Assembly (NCBI RefSeq): GCF_947489755.1 | Contig: NZ_CANLFB010000005.1 | Span: 106,847 to 170,846 of the forward strand | Length of the DNA stretch: 64,000 bases | Reading direction: 5' to 3' | Source of the DNA: an uncultured Psychromonas sp. | GTDB taxonomy: Bacteria > Pseudomonadota > Gammaproteobacteria > Enterobacterales > Psychromonadaceae | Position numbers and translations under genes: made by a program | Notes under the pieces: model-generated | What the model saw: the letters and a program-made list of their open reading frames with translations, nothing else | What the model was told of the DNA's origin: nothing | Databases searched by the model: none | Part shown: positions 1-9,060 of the stretch, piece by piece | Layout of the letters: each line of letters opens with the position of its first letter | How positions within the stretch are numbered: position 1 is the stretch's first letter

Positions 1-244
1 CTACCAAAACATAATAGCCTTGTAAGCTCAGCACCATGCCGATAAAAAGACCAGCCGTAATGATAATAGGTAATGATAAAATCCCTAATTGATAAACTTG
101 TGCAATACATAACTGAAATAGTTTGGGATGTGGCTTCGCAAATAAAGTACGGTAAAACATCGTTGTTGACTGCCCAATACTTTGTATAGATTGCAAAGTA
201 TAAGCGCCAATATTTTGTAATACTTGTGTAAGGTATTGACGCAT
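1..244 (-). CDS. mlaE: MlaE, phospholipid ABC transporter permease (N-terminal part)
   Basis: Reading leftward from the ATG at 244 gives about 81 residues beginning MRQYLTQVLQNIGAYT, with a hydrophobic stretch containing LPIIITAGLFIGMVLSLQGY, typical of the MlaE permease. The rest lies outside the window. MlaE is the inner-membrane permease of the MlaFEDB complex, which moves phospholipids between the inner membrane and periplasmic MlaC to keep the outer membrane asymmetric. Its start codon shares one base with the mlaF stop (TAATG), so the two genes are probably translationally coupled. Identity rests on the partial sequence plus its position directly after mlaF. Confidence 0.9.
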   Translation of the reverse strand, partial: MRQYLTQVLQNIGAYTLQSIQSIGQSTTMFYRTLFAKPHPKLFQLCIAQVYQLGILSLPIIITAGLFIGMVLSLQGYYVLV

Positions 245-1050
245 TATCGGTTTACCTCTTCTAAATCAGCTTGGTAATCATTAGCAGGCATATGAAATGG
301 CACCGGCCCTTGAACAGCACCTGCTAAAAATTGTTGTAATAATGCATTATCTTTTTGTGCTAACACTTCATCAACAGTGCCTTCAGCAATAATTTGTTTA
401 TCGGCAAAAACGTAAACGTTATCTGCAATCGATAAAACCTCATTAACATCATGCGATACGATAATAGACGTTAAACCTAATGTATCGTTGAGTTGTTTAA
501 CTAGCTTTAACAAAACATTCATTGATATAGGATCTTGTCCTGTAAAAGGTTCGTCATACATAATGACCTCAGGATCTAAAGCAATCGCACGAGCTAGCGC
601 AACACGTCTAGCCATTCCTCCCGACAATTGAGATGGAAATAAATCTTTTGCACCACGTAAACCGACGGCATTAAGTTTCATCAATACTAACGTTGATAAC
701 AGCTTCTCGTCTAAATGTGTATGTTCACGTAAAGGGAAAGCAACATTTTCAAATACACTTAAATCATTAAATAGCGCACCACTTTGAAATAGCATCCCCA
801 TTTTTTTACGTGCTTGATAAAGTTCTTTTTCAGAACAAGCATGGATTGAAGTACCATTGAAGATAACTTCTCCACTATCAACAGGTATTTGACCACCAAT
901 CAATTTTAATAAGGTTGTTTTACCAATGCCACTTGGTCCAAGCACAGCAGTTATTTTACCTTGCTCAAATTGCATATCGAGCTTATCAAAAATTTTCTTT
1001 TGTTGGCGCGTGAAGCTAAGTTGATTAATTACAATGTGTTGTGTTGGCAT
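244..1050 (-). CDS. mlaF: MlaF, phospholipid ABC transporter ATPase
   Basis: A 268-residue ABC ATPase. Walker A GPSGIGKTT lies at residues 38-46, the signature LSGGM at about 142-146, and Walker B VIMYDEP at about 162-168. The degenerate signature (LSGGMARR) and the family's usual length point to MlaF, the cytoplasmic ATPase of the Mla outer-membrane lipid-asymmetry system. It is the first gene of a leftward mla operon followed by mlaE, and is transcribed divergently from kdsC. In E. coli yrbG and kdsD sit between mlaF and kdsC; here they do not. No strong Shine-Dalgarno is seen before the ATG. Confidence 0.95.
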   Translation of the reverse strand: MPTQHIVINQLSFTRQQKKIFDKLDMQFEQGKITAVLGPSGIGKTTLLKLIGGQIPVDSGEVIFNGTSIHACSEKELYQARKKMGMLFQSGALFNDLSVFENVAFPLREHTHLDEKLLSTLVLMKLNAVGLRGAKDLFPSQLSGGMARRVALARAIALDPEVIMYDEPFTGQDPISMNVLLKLVKQLNDTLGLTSIIVSHDVNEVLSIADNVYVFADKQIIAEGTVDEVLAQKDNALLQQFLAGAVQGPVPFHMPANDYQADLEEVNR

Positions 1051-1369
1051 AAATACATTTTTCTCTAAGAAAAAGAACGCTCAGTCTAATAACTCCACCA
1101 TGAAAGGCAATTAATAATCGGACTAAATCGTAGTAAAATAGTAATTTAAATTGAATTTTACCTATAAAAAGGTAAATAAGCTAAATTTAGAAAGTACCAA
1201 ATGTTACTTATGGCCTTTTTCTGACAAGCTATCTTTACGATAGTTTCGATAATTATGACATTAATAACGACATTAATACGGTTTAATCTATTTAATGGTA
1301 AGTAGTCTTGTTATGATTGGCACATATTTTGATTTTGAAATAAACAATGCTCGCCTTAATGTGTGTACT

Positions 1370-1398
1370 TTGATATTTTCATAATAAATCACTAGCAT
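1370..1398 (+). promoter_or_regulatory. Candidate sigma-70 promoter for kdsC operon
   Basis: TTGATA (1370-1375) and TAGCAT (1393-1398) are separated by 17 bp and match the -35 and -10 consensus at 5/6 and 4/6 positions. Transcription would start about 10-15 bp before the kdsC ATG at 1417. This lies in the 366-bp divergent mlaF/kdsC gap, which also holds a small hairpin (TTTACC 1157-1162 / GGTAAA 1171-1176) and no other gene that I can support. Confidence 0.4.
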
Positions 1399-1416
1399 CT
1401 TAAAAAGAGTCAATAA

Positions 1417-1965
1417 ATGATTGATACACCTTATGGAAAAGTCAGCAGTAATATTTTTGAGCAAGCACAAAAAATAAAACTCTTTATTTGTGATGTTGAT
1501 GGTGTGTTTTCTGATGGTCGGATTTACTTAGGTAATGATGGTGAAGAACTAAAGGCGTTTCATACTAAAGATGGATTTGGCCTTAAAGCCATCATGCAAC
1601 AAGGCATAGAAGTCGCTATAATAACTGGTCGACAATCTAATATAGTTGAAAACAGAATGACGGCATTAGGTGTTAAACATATTTACCAAGGTAAAGATGA
1701 TAAATTAAGTGTTTATAAGTCATTATTAGAAAAATTAAACTTAACACCTGAACAAACAGCTTACATAGGTGATGATGTCGTAGATCTACCTGTTATGTTA
1801 CATTCAGGTTTAGGGATAGCCGTTAATGATGCGCATCCTTTGGTTTTACAGAAAGCAGACCTAGTAACAACGGTTAAAGGTGGGTTTGGAGCAGTACGTG
1901 AAATGTGTGACTTATTTTTACAATGCCATGGACAACTTTCAATGACCCAAGGTAAAAGTGAATAA
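1417..1965 (+). CDS. kdsC: KdsC, Kdo 8-phosphate phosphatase
   Basis: A 182-residue HAD-superfamily phosphatase of the C0 class. The catalytic DxD is at D26/D28 in FICDVDGVFSDG, and a second acidic motif, IGDDVVDLPVM, is typical of KdsC. It hydrolyses 3-deoxy-D-manno-octulosonate 8-phosphate to Kdo, the inner-core sugar of LPS. It heads a rightward operon and its stop codon abuts the lptC ATG directly. The Kdo-8-P upstream enzyme KdsD, usually the preceding gene, is absent here and must be encoded elsewhere if present. Confidence 0.96.
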   Translation: MIDTPYGKVSSNIFEQAQKIKLFICDVDGVFSDGRIYLGNDGEELKAFHTKDGFGLKAIMQQGIEVAIITGRQSNIVENRMTALGVKHIYQGKDDKLSVYKSLLEKLNLTPEQTAYIGDDVVDLPVMLHSGLGIAVNDAHPLVLQKADLVTTVKGGFGAVREMCDLFLQCHGQLSMTQGKSE

Positions 1966-2529
1966 ATGAATAAACGTAAGAGCATTCCTTTCATAGCGCT
2001 ATTAGTTGCGTTTATGGTATGGGTATATGTAAAGCCAGATGTAGAACTCCCATCTCTTCCTGATCACCATCCTAGTTACATTGCAGATGATGTACAAAGC
2101 AACCATTATGATGAATTTGGCTTTAATGATTACCGTGTTTTTGCCGAGAAAATGACAAATTATCCTGAAACTGACACGACTTTGCTTGAACACCCTAAAG
2201 TAATTGTTTATATCAAAAACAAAGAATCAGAGGTTGTCACCACATGGCAATTAACCAGTACAGAAGGCACATTGACAGAAAAATATAACTTACTATTATC
2301 TGGTGATGTTTTAGTTGAGAACCTGAGTAAAGATCAATTAGTACAGACAATGTCTACAGCACAAGCGACTGTGCAGTTGGATAGTAAAGAAATTAGCAGC
2401 GACCAAAAAGTCACATGGATAGGACCACAAGTTAAACAAGAAGGTGTTGGGTTATGGGCATCGATGGTCACAGAAGAAATGAAACTTAATTCTAATATAA
2501 AAGCGGTATACCTTAATGAATCTAAATAA
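1966..2529 (+). CDS. lptC: LptC, LPS export inner-membrane protein
   Basis: A 187-residue bitopic protein with one N-terminal membrane helix (residues about 8-25, IPFIALLVAFMVWVYV) followed by a periplasmic beta-jellyroll-type region. LptC receives LPS from the LptB2FG transporter and passes it to LptA in the periplasmic bridge. Position between kdsC and lptA is the standard arrangement. Its 3' end overlaps the lptA start by 14 bp. Sequence conservation in this family is low, so the call rests on length, topology and context as well as similarity. Confidence 0.93.
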   Translation: MNKRKSIPFIALLVAFMVWVYVKPDVELPSLPDHHPSYIADDVQSNHYDEFGFNDYRVFAEKMTNYPETDTTLLEHPKVIVYIKNKESEVVTTWQLTSTEGTLTEKYNLLLSGDVLVENLSKDQLVQTMSTAQATVQLDSKEISSDQKVTWIGPQVKQEGVGLWASMVTEEMKLNSNIKAVYLNESK

Positions 2530-3070
2530 ATTAACAGTTTTACTTACTATTTCGCTGTTTAATGTAAATGCTTCTGCATTAGAGTCAGACTTCAATCAAC
2601 CTATTCATGTTTCGTCTATAAAACAACATGCAAGTTTGAAAACCAATACAGTCATTTTTACTGATGAGGTTTTATTAACTCAAGGCTCTATTAAAATTAC
2701 GGCAGATAAGCTAACCGTCATTCGTGGTGCTAAACCAAATCATGAAATGATGATTGCAGAAGGTAATGTAGCGACCTTCCATCAAACTCAAGATGATGGC
2801 AAGCCACTAGATGCCCAAGCAAAAAACATAAGTTATGACGTAGCAAAAGGTAAAATAACATTATCTAAAAGTGCACAGGTAAAGCAATTAGATAGCCATG
2901 TAAATGGCGGAGAAATAGTGTATTTCTTAGAAAGCCAAGAACTGAACGTCACTACCGATCAAAATAAAAAAGAACGTGTACAAACGGTCTTTTTACCCGC
3001 TCAATTTGAAAAAGACAAAAGTACAAATTCGACTAAGTCATCGACTCCGAAAACAACTGGAGAAAAATAA
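2516..3070 (+). CDS. lptA: LptA, periplasmic LPS transport protein
   Basis: A 184-residue exported protein. The N-terminal signal peptide (hydrophobic core [10 protein letters not shown]) is probably cleaved near residues 20-22 (ASA/LES). The mature part resembles the OstA/LptA beta-jellyroll domain ([27 protein letters not shown]). LptA forms the periplasmic bridge that carries LPS from LptC to outer-membrane LptD. The C-terminal 15-20 residues are Ser/Thr/Lys-rich and probably disordered. Its start overlaps the end of lptC, and lptB follows after 2 bp. Confidence 0.94.
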   Translation: MNLNKLTVLLTISLFNVNASALESDFNQPIHVSSIKQHASLKTNTVIFTDEVLLTQGSIKITADKLTVIRGAKPNHEMMIAEGNVATFHQTQDDGKPLDAQAKNISYDVAKGKITLSKSAQVKQLDSHVNGGEIVYFLESQELNVTTDQNKKERVQTVFLPAQFEKDKSTNSTKSSTPKTTGEK

Positions 3071-3072
3071 AT

Positions 3073-3798
3073 ATGGCTGAACTACGAGCTACAGGATTAG
3101 TTAAAAGCTATAAAGGTCGTACCGTTGTAAATGGCGTTGGTCTAACAGTAAAAACCGGCGAAATCGTCGGCTTATTAGGGCCAAATGGCGCAGGAAAAAC
3201 AACTTCTTTTTATATGGTTGTTGGTCTCGTTAAACAAGACCATGGCAGCATTGTGATTGATGATGAAGATATCTCTAGCGATCCAATGCACATTCGAGCA
3301 CAAAAAGGCATTGGCTATTTACCACAAGAAGCCTCTATCTTTCGTCGTTTAACCGTAACAGAAAATATTATGGGGATTTTACAAACCCGTAAAGAGTTAA
3401 CGCAACCACAACGAGATGAGAAACTTAATACTTTATTAGAAGAGTTCCACATCACACACATCCGTAATAGCAAAGGGATGAGTTTATCTGGTGGAGAGAG
3501 ACGACGCGTTGAAATTGCACGCGCTTTAGCTACAGAACCAAAATTTATTTTACTCGATGAGCCTTTTGCAGGGGTTGACCCTATATCTGTTATTGATATA
3601 AAAAATATTATTCAGCAGTTACGTGATCGTGGTCTAGGCGTTTTGATTACAGACCATAATGTACGCGAAACATTAGATGTTTGTGAGCATTCATATATAG
3701 TGAGCCACGGTGAAATTATAGCGGTGGGCACCCAAGATGAAATATTAGCTAATGATCATGTTAAGCGCGTTTATCTAGGTGAAGAATTTAAACTTTAG
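3073..3798 (+). CDS. lptB: LptB, LPS export ABC ATPase
   Basis: A 241-residue ABC ATPase, the same length as E. coli LptB. Walker [10 protein letters not shown] spans residues 36-44, the signature LSGGE 138-142 and Walker B FILLDEP about 158-164, followed by the LptB-typical FAGVDPISV. It powers extraction of LPS from the inner membrane with LptF and LptG, which are not in this window. It follows lptA by 2 bp in the kdsC-lptCAB-rpoN operon. Confidence 0.98.
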   Translation: MAELRATGLVKSYKGRTVVNGVGLTVKTGEIVGLLGPNGAGKTTSFYMVVGLVKQDHGSIVIDDEDISSDPMHIRAQKGIGYLPQEASIFRRLTVTENIMGILQTRKELTQPQRDEKLNTLLEEFHITHIRNSKGMSLSGGERRRVEIARALATEPKFILLDEPFAGVDPISVIDIKNIIQQLRDRGLGVLITDHNVRETLDVCEHSYIVSHGEIIAVGTQDEILANDHVKRVYLGEEFKL

Positions 3799-3828
3799 GT
3801 CTTAACCATACGTTCAGGAAGATATGTT

Positions 3829-5277
3829 TTGATGAAACAGGGTTTACAGTTGAAAATGGGTCAGCAATTAGCAATGACCCCTCAATTACAGCAAGCAATA
3901 AAACTATTGCAGCTATCAACGCTCGATCTTCAACAGGAGATTCAAAACGCATTAGACTCCAATCCTCTTTTAGAACAAGATGATCAAACAGGTACAGAAG
4001 AGTTAATCAAAGAAGCGGATAGCAGTGAAGTTGATACGTCAGAAGCTATTTCCCAACAAGAGTTTTCAGATGACTTACCCGCAGAAAAAGAGTGGGAAGA
4101 GTCTTACAATTCGACACCGATTACAGGTACCACCTCTAGCGCAGTTGCGTATGATGGAGAAAGTACCGTCTATCAAGGAGAGTCATCGACTTCCCTACAA
4201 GACCATTTATTATGGCAAATGCAATTAACGCCTTTTACCGAGACAGATCAAGTCATTGCAATGGCTATTATCGACTCTATCGATGAATCTGGGTATTTGA
4301 CGACTGATTGTGAAAGTATTCTAGAGAGCTTACAAACAGACTTAGAAGAATTAGAATTAGATGAAGTGGAAGTCGTATTAAAACGTATTCAGCACTTCGA
4401 CCCACTAGGTGTTGCTGCTCGTACCACTCAAGAATGTTTACAAATTCAACTTCGTCAATTACCAAGTACAACACCATGGCGAGATGAAGCGATCCAAATA
4501 CTTGAGCAATACATGGATCTTCTTGGTAATAGGGATTACAGAACACTTGCACGTAAAAGTAAGTTTAAAGAAACACAACTTGCAGAAATAATGCGTTTAA
4601 TCCAAAGCTTAGAGCCTCGTCCTGGTAATGGCATTGAAACCAGTGAAACACAATATATTATCCCAGATGTCTACGTTAAAAAGATCCAAGGCCAATGGCG
4701 AGTATCGTTAAATCAAGACTGTGATCCTAACTTATCGATCAACCAGCAATACGCTAATATGTGTTCAGGTAATATAAGTAAAACCGACTCTCAATTTATT
4801 AAAGGCCATCTACAAGAAGCTAAATGGTTTATTAAAAGCCTAGAGAATCGTAATGATACATTATTAAAAGTATCTAATTGTATTGTGCAACAACAACAAG
4901 CTTTCTTTGAATATGGTGATGAGTCGATGAAACCAATGGTTTTAAATGACGTAGCCTTTGAAGTAGAAATGCATGAATCAACAATTTCCCGAGTGACAAC
5001 ACAGAAATTTATGCATACTCCTCGTGGCATATATGAGTTGAAGTTTTTCTTTTCAAGTCATGTTGCAACTGATGGTGGTGGCGAATGCTCATCAACCGCT
5101 ATTCGAGCTTTAATTAAAAAACTGGTTGCTGCAGAGTTAACAACGAAACCTTTAAGTGATAACAAAATAACACAGTTACTGGAAGAAAAAGGTATTCAAG
5201 TAGCAAGACGTACTATTGCTAAGTACCGAGAATCATTAGGTATTCCACCTTCTAACCAGCGAAAGCAATTACTTTAA
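3829..5277 (+). CDS. rpoN: RpoN, RNA polymerase sigma-54 factor
   Basis: A 482-residue sigma-54. Region I is the Gln/Leu-rich N-terminus ([20 protein letters not shown]), region II is acidic (residues about 45-85), then come the core-binding domain and the C-terminal DNA-binding domain with the RpoN box ARRTIAKYR at 459-467, which contacts the -24 promoter element. It directs transcription with AAA+ activators; two of these, FlrA and FlrC, are encoded at 58-62 kb. The start at 3829 begins [10 protein letters not shown]1 or M2 could be used. Gene order lptB-rpoN is standard. Confidence 0.98.
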   Translation: MMKQGLQLKMGQQLAMTPQLQQAIKLLQLSTLDLQQEIQNALDSNPLLEQDDQTGTEELIKEADSSEVDTSEAISQQEFSDDLPAEKEWEESYNSTPITGTTSSAVAYDGESTVYQGESSTSLQDHLLWQMQLTPFTETDQVIAMAIIDSIDESGYLTTDCESILESLQTDLEELELDEVEVVLKRIQHFDPLGVAARTTQECLQIQLRQLPSTTPWRDEAIQILEQYMDLLGNRDYRTLARKSKFKETQLAEIMRLIQSLEPRPGNGIETSETQYIIPDVYVKKIQGQWRVSLNQDCDPNLSINQQYANMCSGNISKTDSQFIKGHLQEAKWFIKSLENRNDTLLKVSNCIVQQQQAFFEYGDESMKPMVLNDVAFEVEMHESTISRVTTQKFMHTPRGIYELKFFFSSHVATDGGGECSSTAIRALIKKLVAAELTTKPLSDNKITQLLEEKGIQVARRTIAKYRESLGIPPSNQRKQLL

Positions 5278-5374
5278 TGAGTAAGCAACGCAAATAAAAT
5301 TGGGATTAACTATAGTTATTTAATGCTAACCTGCTAAACTCGCGCGTCCATTAAGTACAGTTAAACTAAATATT

Positions 5375-5818
5375 ATGAAAATATCTACTTTATTAAATCA
5401 AGATTCAGTATTCTGCCAAACAGCTTGCACGAGTAAAAAAGGGGCGTTAGAAAAAATCAGCCTTATTGCGGCTAAAGAATTAAACTTAGATGCGCAAGAA
5501 TTGTTTGAAAGCTTAATTGCACGAGAGAAAATTGGGTCGACTGGCGTTGGGTCAGGCATTGCTATCCCACATGTTAAAATATCGAGTGAATTACCTGCAA
5601 CCGCTGTATTTTTACAATGTGAAACAGGTATTGATTATGATTCATATGACGGTAATAAAGTCGATATATTGTTTGCTATATTCGTACCAGAAGATCTTTG
5701 TAAACAATATCTTTCTGCTTTATCAGAGATAAGCCAAAAACTATTAGATAAACAATTTTTACGTCAATTACGTAGTGCACAAAACAACCAAGAGTTATTT
5801 GAATTACTGACGTCATAA
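5375..5818 (+). CDS. ptsN: PtsN, nitrogen PTS enzyme IIA
   Basis: A 147-residue EIIA(Ntr) domain protein. The phosphorylated histidine is H66 in SGIAIPHVKIS. It receives phosphate from the NPr encoded by ptsO two genes downstream, in the PTS-Ntr regulatory chain that links nitrogen and potassium status to metabolism. It follows rpoN after a 97-bp gap. In E. coli and many relatives hpf (ribosome hibernation factor) lies in that gap, but here there is no room for it. rapZ follows after 15 bp with a good AGGAG site. Confidence 0.96.
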   Translation: MKISTLLNQDSVFCQTACTSKKGALEKISLIAAKELNLDAQELFESLIAREKIGSTGVGSGIAIPHVKISSELPATAVFLQCETGIDYDSYDGNKVDILFAIFVPEDLCKQYLSALSEISQKLLDKQFLRQLRSAQNNQELFELLTS

Positions 5819-5833
5819 ATCACAGGAGTAGAT

Positions 5834-6676
5834 ATGAAGTTAATTGTTATTAGTGGTCGTTCAGGATCAGGAAAAACAATTGCCCTCCATGTACTTGAAG
5901 ATTTAGGTTACAACTGTATTGATGGCGTTCCGTATCAATTATTAGAACAATTAATTGATACGGTTGACCCAAAAGATAATAAAGTAGCAGTTACCTTAGA
6001 TATACGTAATATGCCAACTAAAGTTGATGAAATTAAGCAGCTTGTTGAATCATTACAGAAAAAAGTCGAATTAGAAATCATCTATATAGATGCGCTCACT
6101 AGCGAACTAATTCGTCGTTATAGTGAAACACGTCGTTTACATCCTCTCTCCAAACAAAAACTTTCACTATCTCAAGCGTTAGAATTAGAAAAAGAAATGC
6201 TAGCGCCATTACAAGCACTCTCTGCTTTTTCCATTGATACAACCGCCCTGTCAGTTCATAATTTAAATGAACATTTAAAAATATACTTGCAAGGCTCAAC
6301 CAAGAGTAATTTATTAGTTATTTTTCAATCTTTTGGTTTTAAACATATACACCCACAAGATGCTGATTATATTTTTGATGTGCGTTTTTTACCGAATCCA
6401 TATTGGGAAAAAAACTTAAAAGAATATTCAGGTAAAGATAAACTTATTCAAGACTATTTAAGTGCTTTTCCATTAGTCAAAGAAACCATCACTAATATCG
6501 AAAATCTATTCTTAACTTGGCTTCCTCATTTAGAACAAAACAACCGTAACTATGTGACCATTGCTATTGGTTGTACTGGCGGCAGACACCGTTCTGTTTA
6601 TATAACAGAGCAAATAGCGGCACGTTTTAAACATAAATACCAAATACAAATTGAACACAAATGTTTAAAGGAGTAA
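5834..6676 (+). CDS. rapZ: RapZ, RNase adaptor and nucleotide-binding protein
   Basis: A 280-residue protein of the RapZ/YvcJ family. The N-terminal P-loop GRSGSGKT is at residues 8-15. The C-terminal domain carries the conserved IGCTGGRHRSVYITEQI motif. In enterobacteria RapZ delivers the small RNA GlmZ to RNase E and so controls glucosamine-6-phosphate synthase; whether this organism has GlmY/GlmZ cannot be judged here. It sits in the conserved ptsN-rapZ-ptsO order. The AGGAG Shine-Dalgarno (about 5824-5828) supports the start. Confidence 0.96.
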   Translation: MKLIVISGRSGSGKTIALHVLEDLGYNCIDGVPYQLLEQLIDTVDPKDNKVAVTLDIRNMPTKVDEIKQLVESLQKKVELEIIYIDALTSELIRRYSETRRLHPLSKQKLSLSQALELEKEMLAPLQALSAFSIDTTALSVHNLNEHLKIYLQGSTKSNLLVIFQSFGFKHIHPQDADYIFDVRFLPNPYWEKNLKEYSGKDKLIQDYLSAFPLVKETITNIENLFLTWLPHLEQNNRNYVTIAIGCTGGRHRSVYITEQIAARFKHKYQIQIEHKCLKE

Positions 6677-6682
6677 TTCCTG

Positions 6683-6958
6683 TTGGATAAAATTAAGCAA
6701 ACAATTACAATACAAAACAAGCTCGGCTTGCATACACGTGCAACCATAAAGTTAGTTGAATTAGTCAATGCCTTTGATGCGCAAATCACTATTACTCATA
6801 ATGAAAAAAAAGCAGATGCCGGTAGCGTACTTGGCTTATTAGTACTGGAAACCTGTTTTGGTCAAGAAATTGAAATAGAAGCACAAGGTACACAAGCACA
6901 AGAAGCGATGCTCGCTGTCACTGAGCTCATCGAAAATAAATTTTTAGAAGAAGAATAA
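6683..6958 (+). CDS. ptsO: PtsO (NPr), nitrogen PTS phosphocarrier
   Basis: A 91-residue HPr-family protein. The active-site histidine is H17 in KLGLHTRATIKL, and the regulatory-site region reads KKADAGSVLGLLVLE. It passes phosphate from EI(Ntr) to PtsN. The start codon is TTG at 6683, supported by the Shine-Dalgarno AAAGGAG at 6667-6673 and by the family's N-terminus; no in-frame ATG lies near it. It follows rapZ by 6 bp and precedes mgtE by 14 bp, so all three are probably co-transcribed. Confidence 0.95.
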   Translation: MDKIKQTITIQNKLGLHTRATIKLVELVNAFDAQITITHNEKKADAGSVLGLLVLETCFGQEIEIEAQGTQAQEAMLAVTELIENKFLEEE

Positions 6959-6972
6959 CGCTAGGAGCAAGT

Positions 6973-8334
6973 ATGCTGGAAAACACTAAAGTTGATAATA
7001 CCCAGCTGCGACTTCAAGAAGTAAAAAAAGCGCTTGAACACGGTATGTTTGTATTAGCACGCAGCATTTTAGATAAAATGCCTGCTTGTGATGTTGCCTT
7101 TCTATTAGAATCCTCCCCTCCTGCCGATCGTAAAGTATTATGGAATTTAACAGACCATGATCAACACGGTGAAATCCTAGAAGAGTTAAATGAAGATGCT
7201 AAAGATGGCATCATTAATTTAATGGGAACAGACAACCTAGTCGCTGCGACAGAAGGCATGGAAACAGATGGTTTAGCCTACGTATTACGTGGCATCCCAG
7301 ATAGTGTATATAGAGCCGTTCTAGAGCAAATGGACACCCAAGACAGGCAACGAGTCGAACTCGCCTTAGCATTCCCTGAAGACACTGCCGGTTCAATGAT
7401 GAATACCGATACGGTCACCGTCCGTCCAGATGTCTCGATTGAAGTTGTTTTACGCTATTTACGTTTAAAAGGTTCATTGCCCGATACTACCGATGCTTTA
7501 TACGTTGTTGACACTGATAATAAGCTACTTGGCGATGTTTCCTTATCTACTTTATTAACGGTAGAGCCAACCTCCATTATCAGTGATGTGATGAATCATG
7601 ACACTGAACCACTACAAGTATTGATGGAAGAAAATGAAATAGCAAAGCTATTTGAGCGACATGATTGGATTTCAGCACCTGTTATTGATGATAATAAACA
7701 GTTATTAGGTCGTATTACCATCGATGATGTCGTTGATATAATTCGAGAGAATGCAGAACATTCAATGATGGGTATGGCAGGTATGGATGATGACGAAGAT
7801 ACCTTCGCACCAATTTTACCCAGCGCTAAGCGTCGTACGGTATGGTTATCAGTTAACTTAATTGCCGCTTTTATTGCCGCCTCTGTTTCTAATATGTTTG
7901 AAGCCACTTTAGAGCAAGTAGCAACACTTGCTGTATTAATGACTATTGTACCTAGTATGGGCGGTATTGCTGGCAATCAAACATTAGCCTTAGTTATTCG
8001 AGGTATCGCAGTTGGCCATATTAGCAGCAGCAATACGCGTTGGTTAATTGGTAAAGAAGCTGCTATTGGCGTATTAAACGGTATGATTTGGGCCGTGTTA
8101 GTCGCCACTGCCGTTGTATTATGGAAAGGAGATATGCAAGTGGGTTATATCATTGCAGGTGCAATGTTTATTAATCTTTCCATAGCAGGGATCGCTGGGG
8201 TTTGTATTCCGCTATTAATGCATAAGTATAAGATAGACCCTGCATTAGCGGGCGGTATGGCATTAACAACCGTTACTGATGTTATTGGCTTATTTTCATT
8301 CTTAGGAATGGCAACATTAGTCTTACGTCATTAA
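6973..8334 (+). CDS. mgtE: MgtE, magnesium transporter
   Basis: A 453-residue MgtE-family Mg2+ channel. In order it has the cytosolic N domain (residues about 1-130), a pair of CBS domains (about 135-260, including DVSLSTLLT and GRITIDDVVDIIREN), a connecting helix, and a C-terminal membrane domain from about residue 290 with five hydrophobic segments (e.g. TVWLSVNLIAAFIAASVS). In characterised homologues the N and CBS domains sense cytosolic Mg2+ and gate the pore. ptsO-mgtE linkage is common in related marine gammaproteobacteria. No separate promoter or Mg riboswitch is seen in the 14-bp gap. Confidence 0.95.
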   Translation: MLENTKVDNTQLRLQEVKKALEHGMFVLARSILDKMPACDVAFLLESSPPADRKVLWNLTDHDQHGEILEELNEDAKDGIINLMGTDNLVAATEGMETDGLAYVLRGIPDSVYRAVLEQMDTQDRQRVELALAFPEDTAGSMMNTDTVTVRPDVSIEVVLRYLRLKGSLPDTTDALYVVDTDNKLLGDVSLSTLLTVEPTSIISDVMNHDTEPLQVLMEENEIAKLFERHDWISAPVIDDNKQLLGRITIDDVVDIIRENAEHSMMGMAGMDDDEDTFAPILPSAKRRTVWLSVNLIAAFIAASVSNMFEATLEQVATLAVLMTIVPSMGGIAGNQTLALVIRGIAVGHISSSNTRWLIGKEAAIGVLNGMIWAVLVATAVVLWKGDMQVGYIIAGAMFINLSIAGIAGVCIPLLMHKYKIDPALAGGMALTTVTDVIGLFSFLGMATLVLRH

Positions 8335-8352
8335 TGCTTTAATATTATCATC

Positions 8353-8394
8353 ATGACTAACCTTCTATTTCATACTATTTAGGGGGTTAGTCAT
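8353..8394. terminator. Inverted repeat between mgtE and yacL
   Basis: ATGACTAACC (8353-8362) pairs perfectly with GGTTAGTCAT (8385-8394) around a 22-nt loop, between the convergent ends of mgtE and yacL. There is no clear T-run on either side, so it is a weak candidate terminator or a 3'-end stabilising structure. Confidence 0.4.
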
Positions 8395-8399
8395 TATGA

Positions 8400-8762
8400 T
8401 TAAATAAATTCTAACCATGATTCAATTAAATTAAGAAAGTCTTCTAACCCACATTCAGCTTGAATCTCTTGGTCATAAAAATTTAAGTCATTCGCATCTT
8501 CTAAATCAGAATCTGATTGATGTAAACTATGATTAACAATAATCGCTTCTTCGGTATTTAAATCTAAAGCAAACTCATCACCGATTAATTTATATTCAGT
8601 AATTTCTTTGTTTTGTAACTGTGCAATCACAGTCAGTAATGCTTCAACCCAGTCTTTTTTTTGACCTTCTTGCTCTAACCAAGTACCAAAAGCTTCATGT
8701 CCCATCGATAACTTTACCGTTGCCTTATCGCTGAAATAGTCTTTTTTAAAGTCAAATTCCAT
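8400..8762 (-). CDS. yacL: YacL family protein (UPF0231)
   Basis: A 120-residue small acidic cytosolic protein. The N-terminal KLSMGHEAFGTWLEQE and the C-terminal YDQEIQAECGLEDFLNLIESW match E. coli YacL (UPF0231), which has the same length and layout (MSMGHE near the N-terminus, LCGVEDFL near the C-terminus). Its function is not known. In E. coli it lies near acnB and the pyruvate dehydrogenase genes; here it is about 2 kb from the lpd end of that operon. It is transcribed alone, convergent with mgtE. Confidence 0.85.
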   Translation of the reverse strand: MEFDFKKDYFSDKATVKLSMGHEAFGTWLEQEGQKKDWVEALLTVIAQLQNKEITEYKLIGDEFALDLNTEEAIIVNHSLHQSDSDLEDANDLNFYDQEIQAECGLEDFLNLIESWLEFI

Positions 8763-9010
8763 TGTCTTAATCTCTGTTATTTAATTAATGCCAGCAGTAT
8801 AAACAGGTTTTAATATTATACCAATTTAGTATAGAGAAGATTTAAATAGCAGGAATCAATAAACCAAAGTGCATACCAAACAATATTATTATGTTTACGT
8901 TTCGATTGATTGATTAATTGAATCATTAATGAAAAAAAAATAAAAAGATTGAATCTGCCAAGTCATTAAAAGTAGTTAATAGATAGGAATAGATAAAAGT
9001 AGATAGAAAC

Positions 9011-9042
9011 AAAAAAGCCCTTACAAAATGTAAAGGCTTTTT
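9011..9042. terminator. Intrinsic terminator of the wHTH-receiver regulator gene
   Basis: An A-run plus GCC..TTACA, a 3-nt loop and TGTAA..GGC plus a T-run form a hairpin with one C/A mismatch. It lies 19 bp beyond the stop of the leftward regulator gene. T-runs on both sides suggest it could work in either direction. Confidence 0.75.
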
Positions 9043-9060
9043 ATGAATGGTGAGCGTTAA

